From Streptomyces malaysiensis subsp. samsunensis (lineage in GTDB: Bacteria; Actinomycetota; Actinomycetes; Streptomycetales; Streptomycetaceae), in the NCBI RefSeq assembly GCF_024519315.1, contig NZ_JANIIC010000004.1, forward strand, positions 124,001-188,000: DNA of 64,000 bases, in the 5' to 3' direction. Both the position numbers and the translations under genes were made by a program. Position 1 is the first letter of the stretch. Each line of letters opens with the position of its first letter. Below are positions 19,112-27,705 of this stretch, one piece after another. The notes under the pieces are model-generated. The model saw only the letters and a program-made list of their open reading frames with translations, was not told where the DNA came from and ran no database searches.

Positions 19112-19693
19112 GTGACCACCAGGAAAGGCGCCGCGACCCGCCTGCGCATCGTCGAAGCCGCCGCGGCCGAGATCCGGGAACGCGGCACGAACGCCACCAC
19201 GCTCGATGACGTATGCCGGCGCAGCGACACCGGCAAGGGGCAGATGTTCTACTACTTCCCCGATGGTCGGGAGCAGCTCCTGCTCGCGGTCGCCGAGCTC
19301 GAAGCCGAGCGTGTCTTCGATGATCAGGAGCCCTACCTGAGCGAGCTCACCTCGCGCGCGGCATGGGAGGCGTGGCGTGACCTCATCGTCGAGCGCTACC
19401 GCGACCAGGGGCTGCACTGCCCGCTCGGGGTGCTGATCGCCGACGTGGGCCGGTACAGCCCGGCCGCGCAGGCCGTATCGGCGCAACTGGTGCGTCGGTG
19501 GCAAGAGTGCGTCCGCGCCGGCATCGAGGCCACGCAAACGGCCGGCGAAGCCGATCCGGCCCTCGATCCCGACCGTACGGCCGCGGCCGTGATCGCCGCC
19601 GTGCAAGGCGGTGTCACCGTCCTGCTCTCCACCGGCTCCGCGGAACATCTGGAGGCCGGGCTGAACCTCTGCCTCGACCACCTGTTGACGTAG
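19112..19693 (+). CDS. TetR/AcrR family transcriptional regulator
   Basis: A 193-residue TetR protein starting at GTG 19112. The helix-turn-helix (TLDDVCRRSDTGKGQMFYYF, about residues 30-49) is clear and is followed by a C-terminal domain with LHCPLGVLIADVGRYSP, a segment seen in YcdC/NemR-like regulators. A cysteine in that segment could sense electrophiles, which would match the divergent quinone reductase, but this is inference. The gene is monocistronic, ending at a strong hairpin. Confidence 0.92.
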   Translation: MTTRKGAATRLRIVEAAAAEIRERGTNATTLDDVCRRSDTGKGQMFYYFPDGREQLLLAVAELEAERVFDDQEPYLSELTSRAAWEAWRDLIVERYRDQGLHCPLGVLIADVGRYSPAAQAVSAQLVRRWQECVRAGIEATQTAGEADPALDPDRTAAAVIAAVQGGVTVLLSTGSAEHLEAGLNLCLDHLLT

Positions 19694-19767
19694 AGCGACA
19701 AGCGCCAGCAGTGACGCCCGGCCCTCGGCCTGTCCTCGGCCTGCCCTGCACCCGCCGCGGAAGGCGA

Positions 19768-19796
19768 AGCGCCTGCCGGCCCCGTCGGCAGGCGCT
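19768..19796 (+). terminator. Hairpin terminator after TetR gene
   Basis: A perfect 11-bp stem (19768-19778 with 19786-19796) with a 7-nt loop, about 75 bases after the TetR stop and 32 bases beyond the 3' end of the convergent small gene at 19828-19980. No U-tract. It probably acts for both strands. Confidence 0.75.
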
Positions 19797-19827
19797 CACG
19801 CGAGATCGAGGTTCATACCCGGGGGTG

Positions 19828-19980
19828 TCAGGTGAAAAGCACCATGTAGGACGAGGTGAGCCCTGAGATCAGCCAGAACGATCCAAACGTGATACCGACG
19901 ATGATCAGTACCGCGAGCGCGCTGTCGATCTTTTCCACCAGCGGAGTCGGAGGCTTGGACTCCAGGTCATGTGAACTCAT
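19828..19980 (-). CDS. Small single-pass membrane protein, 50 residues
   Basis: A 50-codon frame begins MSSHDLESKPPTP, continues with an amphipathic VEKIDS stretch, and has one or two hydrophobic segments (LAVLIIVGITFGSFWLI and a short C-terminal SSYMVLF). A good GAGGGA site lies just before the ATG at 19980, and upstream is an AT-rich stretch that could hold a promoter. It is divergent from the pxpABC operon across a 309-bp gap. It is not recognised; small proteins of this type can be accessory subunits of transporters or membrane enzymes. The clean ribosome site and composition argue for a real gene. Confidence 0.7.
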   Translation of the reverse strand: MSSHDLESKPPTPLVEKIDSALAVLIIVGITFGSFWLISGLTSSYMVLFT

Positions 19981-20289
19981 TCCCTCAACATATGACAAGA
20001 AGTATGTGTGTGTGGCGCCTCGTTAAGGTTTCTGTGGCCGCCGGTTCACCGGACCCGGCGTCGACGTGCTGGGAGCGGTGTCGCAGGTGGTGGGGGTGCG
20101 GATCGCCCTCGACGCCGTGCGCACCCCATCGCGAACGCCTATGCGGCCATGGGGCTTCGTGATGTGACCTTCTGTCCCGACCCCGCCGGATCTAGCGTCT
20201 GACCTGGACACGGTCCCTGTTCGGACCTGTTGATACGAGCGCCGGACGCGGTTCGGCGCCGTCCCGAACCGGCAGGAAAGGAGCCTCAC
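19981..20289. other. Intergenic region between divergent small gene and pxpA
   Basis: No convincing gene. The first 60 bases next to the small membrane gene are AT-rich (around CAACATATGACAAGAAG) and could carry its promoter. The pxpA ribosome site AAAGGAG is at 20277-20283. I see no clear hairpin or long repeat in between. Confidence 0.5.
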
Positions 20290-21069
20290 GTGCCTGTCGT
20301 CGATCTGGTCGCCGATCTCGGAGAGAGTTTCGGGGCCTACACCATGGGCAATGACGCCGAACTGCTGAAACTGCTGACCTCCGCGAATGTCGCGTGTGGA
20401 TTTCACGCGGGCGACCCGCGGGTCATGGACGCGACCGTACGGGCCTGTGTGGAGCGCGGCGTCGGCGTCGGCGCACACCCCAGCTTCCCCGACCTGGTGG
20501 GCTTCGGGCGCCGGGCGATGGACCTGACCCCGGACGAGGTGCGCACCGATGTGCTGTACCAGATCGGGGCGCTGGCCGCGTTCACCCGTGCGCACGGCAC
20601 CCGCGTCGGGCACCTGGCACCGCACGGACGCCTGGGCAACCTCGTGGTCACCCGGCGGGACTACGCCGAGGCGGTCGCGGACGCGGTCGAGGCGTTCGAC
20701 CCGTCCCTGGTGATCCTCATGCAGGAGGGCGAGATGGCCGCCGTGGCGCGCGAGCGCGGTCTGCGGATGGCCATGGTGGGCATCGCCGACCGCGCCTACG
20801 AGGACGACGGCACACTGGTGTCCCGATCCGAGCCCGGAGCCGTGCTCCACGACCCGGACGAGGTCACCCGCCGGACCGTGCGGATGGTGACCGAAGGGGT
20901 CATCACCAGCCGGAACGGCACCGACATACCGGTGCGCACGGACTGTGTGCAGCTGCACGGCGACGGTCCCGCGGCGCTGGAGCTCGCGACACGCATCCGT
21001 GGCGAACTCCGGGCCGCAGGGGTCCACCTGGCGTCGCTGGACGAGGTGCTGGGCGCGCGGGCCGCATGA
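20290..21069 (+). CDS. pxpA: 5-oxoprolinase subunit PxpA (LamB/YcsF family)
   Basis: A 259-residue LamB/YcsF-family protein: VDLVADLGESFGAY at the start, ANVACGFHAGDPRVM, GVGVGAHPSFPDLVGFGRR and HGRLGN are family hallmarks. With PxpB and PxpC it forms the bacterial ATP-dependent 5-oxoprolinase that opens L-pyroglutamate to L-glutamate; the carbohydrate-deacetylase-like fold holds the active site. GTG 20290 is preferred because AAAGGAG lies seven bases upstream. Overlaps pxpB by four bases. Here it opens a long catabolic gene set, so it might act on a different lactam or amide. Confidence 0.93.
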   Translation: MPVVDLVADLGESFGAYTMGNDAELLKLLTSANVACGFHAGDPRVMDATVRACVERGVGVGAHPSFPDLVGFGRRAMDLTPDEVRTDVLYQIGALAAFTRAHGTRVGHLAPHGRLGNLVVTRRDYAEAVADAVEAFDPSLVILMQEGEMAAVARERGLRMAMVGIADRAYEDDGTLVSRSEPGAVLHDPDEVTRRTVRMVTEGVITSRNGTDIPVRTDCVQLHGDGPAALELATRIRGELRAAGVHLASLDEVLGARAA

Positions 21070-21839
21070 CGGACACGTGGACAGCGACCACGGTCGCCAT
21101 CTCGCCGTGTGGCGACGCCGCTCTGCGCGTCACCGTCGACGGTGCCGACACCGACCGGGTGTGGGCGGCCGTGCACCGGCTCGCGGGATGGCTCAATCAC
21201 GGTGTGATCGGCCCCTCGGTGACGGCCGTCCCGACCTACGACGCGGTGCTCGTGGAATTCGACCCGTACCACACGACGGGGGAGTTGATCGCGTCGCACA
21301 TCCGCGCATGGGACACCACGGCCGGCGAGCACGAGGAGAGCGCCGGCGCCGTCCTCGACGTGCCGGTGCTGTTCGGCGGCGAGGCGGGCCCCGACCTGGA
21401 ATGGGTCGCCGAGGTGGTCGGCCGGCCGGTGCCGGAGGTCATCGACCTCGTCTGTGTCAAGGAGCACCTCATCCGCTGCCTCGGCGGCCCGGCCGCGTCG
21501 GCCATGATGGACGGACCCGACTTCGACGTGCCCATCCCGCGGCTGGCGACCCCGCGGCTGCGGGTGCCGCCGGGCGCGGTCTCCGTCGCGGGTCGGCAGG
21601 CGGTCATCGGCCCCGTCGCCGCGCCGAGCGGCTGGCGGCAGATCGGACGCACCCCCCTGGACATCCTGCGAACCGACAGCCACTCCGGGACCGGCACCCA
21701 CCCCGACACCGACGGCCACCCCGACCTCGACACCGTCGTACCGTACCGGCCGGGGGACCGGGTGCGGTTCCTGCCGATCGACGAGGCCGGCTACGCCGAC
21801 CTGCTCGGCGCCGCGATGGGGCCCCGCCACGATGGCTGA
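21066..21839 (+). CDS. pxpB: 5-oxoprolinase subunit PxpB (KipI family)
   Basis: A 257-residue allophanate-hydrolase subunit 1/KipI-type protein. Recognisable segments are GDAALRVTV, VTAVPTYDAVLVEFDP, LDVPVLFGGEAGPDLEWVA and GGRQ-like WRQIGRTPLDIL. The region before the C-terminus contains a His/Asp/Thr-rich insert (about residues 212-228). It is a PxpABC complex subunit and, in Bacillus, a kinase inhibitor homologue. It overlaps pxpA by ATGA and pxpC by eight bases, so the three are translationally coupled. The usual catalytic-region PGFAYL/GGL pattern of KipI proteins is partly altered here, so activity as an orthodox 5-oxoprolinase is not assured. Confidence 0.88.
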   Translation: MTDTWTATTVAISPCGDAALRVTVDGADTDRVWAAVHRLAGWLNHGVIGPSVTAVPTYDAVLVEFDPYHTTGELIASHIRAWDTTAGEHEESAGAVLDVPVLFGGEAGPDLEWVAEVVGRPVPEVIDLVCVKEHLIRCLGGPAASAMMDGPDFDVPIPRLATPRLRVPPGAVSVAGRQAVIGPVAAPSGWRQIGRTPLDILRTDSHSGTGTHPDTDGHPDLDTVVPYRPGDRVRFLPIDEAGYADLLGAAMGPRHDG

Positions 21840-22803
21840 CCGCCCCGAGCTCCGGGTCGAGTCCGCGACGGCGTGCGTGGTCACCGACCTCGGCCGGGTC
21901 GCGGGTCCCGCGCGTGGCCTGGCCGTCAACGGCGCGCTCGACCAGTTCGCCGCCCGCGCCGCGAACGCGCTGGTCGGCAACGCGCCCACGGCCCCGCTCA
22001 TGGAGGCCACCGGCTTCGGTGTCACCCTCCGCCCCAGCCATGACGTCCTGATGTCCATCACCGGCGCGCCCGCCGAGCCCACCGTCGACGGCCGGTCGCA
22101 CCCGGCCTGGGCGCCGCTGTCGGTGCGCGCCGGCGAGAAGGTGCGGGTGGGCATCTCCGACGCGGGGCTGCGCGCCTACGTCGCCGTGCACGGGTCCTTC
22201 GACGTTCCCCGGCTGATGGGGAGCTGCGCACCGGACTCGATGATCGGGTTCGGCACCCATGTCACCTCCGGCACCTCCCTGTCCCTGTTCCGCTCTCACC
22301 CACCGCTGGTCAACCGGCGTTTCGGCGCCACCGTGTTCGACTTCGGCATTCCCCGCGACGTCGGCCGTGTGTCCGCGGTGCTCGACGCGGTCGACGGGCC
22401 CGATGCCGCCGAATTCGGCCCGGGACTCCAGCGGTTGTACGACTCCCGGTACACGGTCACCCCGCGCATCGACCACGTCGGGCTGCGCGTGGCCGGGCAT
22501 GTGCCCCAGCGTTCGATCACCGGCGAGGTGCTGTCCCGCGGTGTGCCGATCGGGGCGGTCGAGGCTCCGGCGGGCGATGAACTGCTCGTCCTGATGCGCG
22601 GCCGTGGAATCACCGCGGGATACCCGGTGCTCGCGGTGCTCACCTCGCGCGCACTGGACAACGCGGCGCAGCTCAGGCCGGGGCAGCAGATCCGCTTCCG
22701 CCGGACGACCGCCGCCGCGGCCACCGCCGCCTACCTGGAGCGACGACGGCTCCTGGACCGGATCGCACTGCGGGCGCGCACCGCCTTCGCGGAACTCCGC
22801 TGA
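21832..22803 (+). CDS. pxpC: 5-oxoprolinase subunit PxpC (KipA family)
   Basis: A 323-residue biotin-dependent-carboxyltransferase-like/KipA protein (allophanate hydrolase subunit 2). The segments GRVAGPARGLAVNGALDQFA, AANALVGNAP, LEATGFGVTL-like and the C-terminal GYPVLAVLTSRALDNAAQLRPGQ are typical. It completes the PxpABC complex. It is followed 28 bp later by an aminotransferase gene with its own ribosome site, and probably on the same transcript. Confidence 0.92.
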   Translation: MADRPELRVESATACVVTDLGRVAGPARGLAVNGALDQFAARAANALVGNAPTAPLMEATGFGVTLRPSHDVLMSITGAPAEPTVDGRSHPAWAPLSVRAGEKVRVGISDAGLRAYVAVHGSFDVPRLMGSCAPDSMIGFGTHVTSGTSLSLFRSHPPLVNRRFGATVFDFGIPRDVGRVSAVLDAVDGPDAAEFGPGLQRLYDSRYTVTPRIDHVGLRVAGHVPQRSITGEVLSRGVPIGAVEAPAGDELLVLMRGRGITAGYPVLAVLTSRALDNAAQLRPGQQIRFRRTTAAAATAAYLERRRLLDRIALRARTAFAELR

Positions 22804-22831
22804 CCCCTCCCACCATCGAAGGAGAAAAGGG

Positions 22832-24061
22832 ATGCCCCTTTCCGAAACCCTCCCGGGGCCCGCCCCCGCCGAACGGATGTCGCGCGTCAAGGAGTCCCCG
22901 AGTTCCCAGGTCGCGGACCGGGTGCGGGCCTTCCGGGCGGAGGGCCGCAAGGTCCTCCCGCTGACCATCGGCGAGCCCGATTTCGACACGCCGGACCATG
23001 TGAAGGACGCGGCGATCGCCGCGATCCGCGCGGGTGAGACCAAATACACCTCGGCGAACGGCACGCCCGCGCTTCAGAAGGCGATCACCTCCCGTCTGCT
23101 GCGGAAGACCGGGCAGTCCTACGCGACGGACGAGATCTGCGTCGGCGGCGGCGCCAAGCAGCTCATCTTCCTGGCCTTCATGGCGACGCTGGACGAGGGC
23201 GACGAGGTGATCGTCCCGGCCCCGTACTGGGTGTCCTATCCGGACATGGTCTCGGTGAACGGCGGGCGCCCCGTGATCGTCGGCACCACGGCCGGGGAAG
23301 GGTACAAGCTCACCCCGGACCGGCTGCGCGCGGCCATCACCGAGCGGACGAAATGGGTCGTGCTGAACACGCCCAACAACCCGACCGGCGCGGTCTACGG
23401 CGAGGAGGAGTTGCGCGGGCTCACCGACGTCGTCCGCGCCCACCCGCACCTGTCGATCCTCTGCGACGAGATCTACGACGAGATCAACTTCGGTGCGCGG
23501 CCGGTCCCCAGCGCCGTGACCGTCGCCCCCGACCTTCGGGAACGCGTCTTCCTCGTCAACGGCGTGTCCAAGGCGTACGCCATGACCGGGTGGCGGATCG
23601 GCTACGGCGCCGGTGCGGCGCGGCTGTGCGCGGCGCTCGGCACGCTCCAGTCGCAGAGTTCGTCGTGCCCGTCCTCGGTGAGCCAGGCGGCGGCGGTCGC
23701 CGCCCTGGACGGCGGACGGGAGTTCATCGACCGCACGGTCGCCATCTACACCGAGCGCCGGGACCTGCTCGTGTCCGGGCTCGACGCGATCGACGGGCTG
23801 CGCCCGGCGGTTCCCGAGGGCGGCTTCTACGTGTGGACGGACGCCTCCGCGCTGACGGGCGCCGTGACCCCCTCGGGCACGCGGATGACCTCCGACGCCG
23901 ATCTCGCGGAGCACTTCCTGGAGACCTCTGGAGTCGTGGTGATCACGGGTGACTCCTATGGCTGCCCGGGGCATTTCAGGGCCAGCTTCGCATTGTCCTC
24001 CGACACCATTCGAGAAGCCGTGGCGGGGCTCGCGCATTCGGTGTCCCTGCTGCGCCGCTGA
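22832..24061 (+). CDS. Pyridoxal-phosphate aminotransferase class I/II (AspC-like)
   Basis: A 409-residue fold-type I aminotransferase. The PLP Schiff-base lysine is K247 in NGVSKAYAMTGWR; PNNPTGAVY carries the PLP-binding Asn and CDEIYDEI the aspartate; RASFALS near the end contains the carboxylate-binding arginine. It belongs to the I-gamma aspartate/aromatic group that moves amino groups between an amino acid and an oxoacid. ATG 22832 follows GGAGAAAAGG. Placed after pxpABC, it could use the glutamate they release, or process an amino group of the cluster's substrate. The specific substrate is unknown. Confidence 0.92.
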   Translation: MPLSETLPGPAPAERMSRVKESPSSQVADRVRAFRAEGRKVLPLTIGEPDFDTPDHVKDAAIAAIRAGETKYTSANGTPALQKAITSRLLRKTGQSYATDEICVGGGAKQLIFLAFMATLDEGDEVIVPAPYWVSYPDMVSVNGGRPVIVGTTAGEGYKLTPDRLRAAITERTKWVVLNTPNNPTGAVYGEEELRGLTDVVRAHPHLSILCDEIYDEINFGARPVPSAVTVAPDLRERVFLVNGVSKAYAMTGWRIGYGAGAARLCAALGTLQSQSSSCPSSVSQAAAVAALDGGREFIDRTVAIYTERRDLLVSGLDAIDGLRPAVPEGGFYVWTDASALTGAVTPSGTRMTSDADLAEHFLETSGVVVITGDSYGCPGHFRASFALSSDTIREAVAGLAHSVSLLRR

Positions 24062-24308
24062 GAAATATCCGGACCGCGGGAGGCACTTCGCGGCCGACAG
24101 AAATAAGATTCCGCGATGGCGGCATAGGAAGCCCAGTTGGACATGTGCCGAGGTATACCCACCGGCAATACCGAGGAAATAATGACGGGCCAGCGTACCT
24201 GGTGCCGGTGACCCGCCGCACCGCAAAAGCGCGGCCAGCGTCCGGGCTTTTCTCGAGGAGCCACGGAGCGGGTTGGTCCCGATGACCGGTCGGCCGGCGT
24301 CAACTTTC

Positions 24309-24328
24309 AGGTGACGACGACGTCACCT
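24309..24328. promoter_or_regulatory. Operator-like palindrome just before MFS gene
   Basis: AGGTGACG-N4-CGTCACCT is a perfect 8-bp inverted repeat ending 18 bases before the permease start and just ahead of its GAAAGG ribosome site. The 280-bp gap upstream (24062-24340) is comparatively AT-rich and has no gene, so a second promoter for the downstream part of the cluster is likely here. The binding protein is unknown; alternatively the repeat folds in the mRNA leader and affects translation. Confidence 0.6.
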
Positions 24329-24346
24329 TCGTGAAAGGTAGTGCCC

Positions 24347-25672
24347 GTGAACAGCAAGGTCTCCGCGGCTCCGCCGCTCGCCCCAACGTCCCCGACCGGC
24401 CCCCGGGCGACGAAGGTGTCCATCATCGGTGGTCTCGTCGGTGTCTTCATCGAGCTGTACGACAACGCCGTCTACGGCTTCGTGGCCGGCACCCTCGCGG
24501 TGGTGTTCTTCCCCAGCGACGCTCCCACCACGAGTGTCCTGCTGACCTTCGTGGCCTTCGCCATCCCCTTCTTCTTCCGGCCGGTGGGCGCCGCGGTCGC
24601 CGGGTCGTGGGGGGACCGGATAGGCCGCAAACGCGTCCTGCTCGTGCTCATCACCCTGATGAGCCTGTCCACCGCCCTGGTCGGCGCCCTGCCGAGCTAT
24701 GGCGCGGCGGGCGTCTGGGCGCCGATCGGTCTGGTGCTGCTGCGGTTCGTCCAGGGCTTCGCGATGGGCGGCGAGCCCGGCAACGGCAACTCGTTCCTCG
24801 CCGAGCACGCCGGTGAGGGGCGCCGGGGACGCGTGGTCAGCTACGCCAACGCCGCCACGTTCATCGCGATGCTGCTCGGCACCCTCTTCGCCGCCGTGCT
24901 CACCGCGACGCTCAGCACCTCGTCCATGGAGGCGTGGGGCTGGCGGCTGCCGTTCCTGCTCGCCCTGCCGCTCGGTGTGGTGGGTCTGGTCGTCCGGCGG
25001 CTGTCGGACGAGTCGCCGGAGTTCGTCGAGGCCGAGGAGGAGGGCGAGGTGACCCGCAGCCCGCTGAAGGAGGCGTTCACCTCTCCCGAGATCCTTCGCG
25101 CGATGGGGCTGACCATCGTGCTGCCGCTGCTCAACAGCTCCGGCTACTTCGTCCTCTTCATCTACATGCCGTCGTACATGAAGAACGAGATGCACTTCTC
25201 GGCCGTGGAGGGGCTGCTCGTCACGGCCATCATGCTGGCCGTCGGTACGTTCGCGGTGCTCCTCGCCGGACGGCTGTCGGACCGGGTGGGCCGCAAGAAG
25301 ATGCTCAGCACCTCGGCGTTCGGCATGGTCGTCATCGGCTTCCCCTGCTACTGGCTGCTGACGCGGGGTTCCCTCGCCACGGCGGTGGTCGGCGCGGTGC
25401 TCATGTCCGTGTGTTTCGCCGGCACCAACGGCGTGATGCAGGTGACGCTCGCGGAGCTGTTCCCCACCCGCGTGCGCACCGTGGCCTACGGCGTCGGCTA
25501 CAACCTCGGCACCGCGATCTTCGGCGGTGCGGCTCCCCTGCTGGTGGCGTCGCTCATCGCCGCGACCGGCAGCATCTGGATTCCCGCGATCTACCTCGTA
25601 CTGACCTCCGCCGTCGCCGGATTCACCGCGCTGCGCATCCGCGAGACGGCCTTCGAACCCCTCAAGCGCTGA
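24347..25672 (+). CDS. MFS transporter, metabolite:H+ symporter (MHS) family
   Basis: A 441-residue permease with twelve predicted membrane helices. The loop 2-3 motif DRIGRKRVLL and its repeat DRVGRKKML mark the major facilitator fold. FVQGFAMGGEPGNGNSFLAEH is the MHS-family signature shared with ProP, ShiA and KgtP, which import betaines, shikimate or oxoacids with protons. GTG 24347 is preferred over GTG 24341 because it stands eight bases from GAAAGG. It is the only transporter in the 16-kb catabolic gene set and so probably imports its substrate, likely a charged carboxylate. Confidence 0.93.
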   Translation: MNSKVSAAPPLAPTSPTGPRATKVSIIGGLVGVFIELYDNAVYGFVAGTLAVVFFPSDAPTTSVLLTFVAFAIPFFFRPVGAAVAGSWGDRIGRKRVLLVLITLMSLSTALVGALPSYGAAGVWAPIGLVLLRFVQGFAMGGEPGNGNSFLAEHAGEGRRGRVVSYANAATFIAMLLGTLFAAVLTATLSTSSMEAWGWRLPFLLALPLGVVGLVVRRLSDESPEFVEAEEEGEVTRSPLKEAFTSPEILRAMGLTIVLPLLNSSGYFVLFIYMPSYMKNEMHFSAVEGLLVTAIMLAVGTFAVLLAGRLSDRVGRKKMLSTSAFGMVVIGFPCYWLLTRGSLATAVVGAVLMSVCFAGTNGVMQVTLAELFPTRVRTVAYGVGYNLGTAIFGGAAPLLVASLIAATGSIWIPAIYLVLTSAVAGFTALRIRETAFEPLKR

Positions 25673-25733
25673 GGGCGTCATCAGCCGGACAGCACACCGC
25701 TCACCACACATTTTCCGAAAGGACGGTGGTCTC

Positions 25734-26768
25734 GTGGCGACAGCGGCCACACGCCAGGCCGGAGCCGGACTCGACAGACTCCGCGGACAGTTGGACAAGG
25801 CGGGCTTCACGGCCCTGCTGCTGACCTCGCCCGGAGGGCGCCGGTACGTGCTGGGGGCCGCTCCCGTCCACGCCGACGCGACCGCCGTCCTGCTCACCAC
25901 CGACGGCACGGTGGCCACCGCGGTCGGCGACCTCTCCGCCGCGGTCGACGCCGTGCTGCGGGCGGCCGGTGTCGCGGACGGGGTGGTCGGCGCGGAAGCC
26001 GATCTGCCGTGGGAGGTCTTCGGGCAGGCCGGCGGCTCGGGTGTGCGGCTGCGCCCCGCCGCCGACCTGGTCTTCGCCGAACTGGCCTGCTGCCAGCCCG
26101 ATGAGCTCCCGGCGTTCGCCGCCGCCGCCGAGGTCACCGCCGTCGGCTATACGGCGGTCATGGACCATCTGCACGTCGGCATGGACGTACGGGAGTTGTC
26201 GGGCAACGTCGACCGGTCGATCCGCCGCGCCGGTGGCCTGCTGGGGTGGTACGACCCGTACGGCGCGGCCGGGGCGGCCGGTTCGGATCTGGTGACCGTC
26301 CGGGGTCACGACCCCGGCACCGCACGGCTGACCGCCACCACCCCGCTCCGCTATGTGCTGCACCCGCTGCTGAACGGGGTCGCGGGGTACGCCGCCGCGA
26401 CCGCCGTGCTCAGCCGGGCCGACGGGCCGCTGCGTACCGCCGGCGACACGTGTGCCGCCGCGACGGCCGCGCTGCTGGCGGCGCTGCGACCGGGCGCCCC
26501 GCTGCGCGAGGGCTGTGCCGCGTTCGAGCGCGAGACCGGCGAGCACCCGGCGGCCTGCCGGATCGTCGGGCTGCGCGGCGGCGGGGCGTCGCCGCCACTG
26601 CCGCCCGACAGCGCGGTGATCGCAGAGCCCGGCATGGTGCTCGGGGTGCGGACCGAGGTACCGGTGCCCGGCCGGGGCGCGGTCGAACTGGCGGAGACCG
26701 TCGTGGTGACCGCCTCGGGCGCGGAGCCGCGGGCGGGGACGCCGCTGCGCCTCGTCGAACTGTACTGA
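25734..26768 (+). CDS. M24 (creatinase/prolidase)-like protein lacking metal ligands
   Basis: A 344-residue protein with the two-domain layout of creatinase/Xaa-Pro peptidases: an N-terminal domain (GFTALLLTSPGGRRYVLG), then a pita-bread-type domain. In active enzymes five metal ligands (D, D, H, E, E) are fixed. Here the first-ligand region reads LRYVLHPLLNGVAGY, the HGIG-type segment is IVGLRGGGAS, and only a late VELAETVVVT keeps a ligand-like Glu. So it is probably not a metallopeptidase; creatinase itself also works without metal. Start is GTG 25734, with AAAGGA upstream. It may cleave a C-N bond in the cluster's substrate or be regulatory. Confidence 0.78.
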   Translation: MATAATRQAGAGLDRLRGQLDKAGFTALLLTSPGGRRYVLGAAPVHADATAVLLTTDGTVATAVGDLSAAVDAVLRAAGVADGVVGAEADLPWEVFGQAGGSGVRLRPAADLVFAELACCQPDELPAFAAAAEVTAVGYTAVMDHLHVGMDVRELSGNVDRSIRRAGGLLGWYDPYGAAGAAGSDLVTVRGHDPGTARLTATTPLRYVLHPLLNGVAGYAAATAVLSRADGPLRTAGDTCAAATAALLAALRPGAPLREGCAAFERETGEHPAACRIVGLRGGGASPPLPPDSAVIAEPGMVLGVRTEVPVPGRGAVELAETVVVTASGAEPRAGTPLRLVELY

Positions 26769-26848
26769 CCCACCGAACCGCCACGACGGTACGGCCCGCG
26801 CGAGGGCGCGGCCTTGCCGACCGTGTGAACCATAGGAGGCAAACCGTC

Positions 26849-27661
26849 ATGGACACGACCCTCCCGTCCGGAGCGAACGGGGTGCCCACGGCCGACGCGG
26901 GCGGCCGCGCCATGCCGCTGATCGGCTTCGGCACCCATCCGATGCGCGGCGACCAGGCCACCGAGGCCGTGCTGACCGCGCTCTCGGTCGGCTACCGGCT
27001 CGTCGACACCGCCACCCGCTACCGCAACGAGGCGGCCGTCGGAGCGGCCCTCGCGGCCACCGACCTGCCCCGCTCCGACCTGTTCGTGACCACCAAGATG
27101 CCGCCCGACCAGGTCGGCAGGGAACGGCTGACGCTGGAGCGGAGCCTTGCCGCGCTGGGCTGCGACTACCTCGACCTGTGGCTGATCCACTGGCCGCCGG
27201 GCGGATATCCGGGCGTCACCAGCTGGCGGGAGTTCGTCCGTGCCCGCGAGGAGGGCCTGGTACGGGCCATCGGGGTGAGCAACTACTCGGTGGCGCTCAT
27301 CGACGCGCTGCACGAGGAGACCGGGGTGTACCCGGCCGTCAACCAGGTGCAGTGGGGGCCGGGCGACCACGACCCGGACTTCGCCGAGGCGATGCGCCGC
27401 CGCGGAGTGGTGCTCAGCGCGCACAGCCCGCTGCGCAGCACCGATCTGGACCATCCGGTGCTCGTGGACATCGCGCGGCGGTACGACCGCTCGGCGCGCG
27501 ACATCGTCCTGGCCTGGAACCTGTGTCACCGGGTCGCGGTGACCGTGAAGTCCGCCCACCGCGACCGGATGGAGCGGAACCTGTCCGCGGCCGGCCTCAC
27601 GCTGTCCCCGGCCGACGTCGAGGCCATCGACGGCCTCTCCATGGCGATGACAGCGCGCTGA
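26849..27661 (+). CDS. Aldo/keto reductase
   Basis: A 270-residue AKR with the complete catalytic tetrad D53, Y58, K83 and H114 (VDTATRY, TTKMP, LIHWP). The C-terminal half holds VGVSNYS-like GVSNYSVALID and the NADPH-binding TVKSAHRDRMERN. It reduces aldehydes or ketones with NADPH. A perfect AGGAGG site precedes the ATG at 26849. It is the last gene before a 260-bp gap with a large palindrome, so it may close the first transcript of the catabolic set. Confidence 0.94.
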   Translation: MDTTLPSGANGVPTADAGGRAMPLIGFGTHPMRGDQATEAVLTALSVGYRLVDTATRYRNEAAVGAALAATDLPRSDLFVTTKMPPDQVGRERLTLERSLAALGCDYLDLWLIHWPPGGYPGVTSWREFVRAREEGLVRAIGVSNYSVALIDALHEETGVYPAVNQVQWGPGDHDPDFAEAMRRRGVVLSAHSPLRSTDLDHPVLVDIARRYDRSARDIVLAWNLCHRVAVTVKSAHRDRMERNLSAAGLTLSPADVEAIDGLSMAMTAR

Positions 27662-27705
27662 CCCCACCGGCCGGCGCCCGGTGACACCGGAATGCCGGCC
27701 GGTCC

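Noticed and set aside
20290..22803. Treating pxpABC as urea amidolyase/allophanate hydrolase
   Set aside because: No amidase or biotin carboxylase domain is present and PxpA is adjacent, the pattern of 5-oxoprolinase operons.
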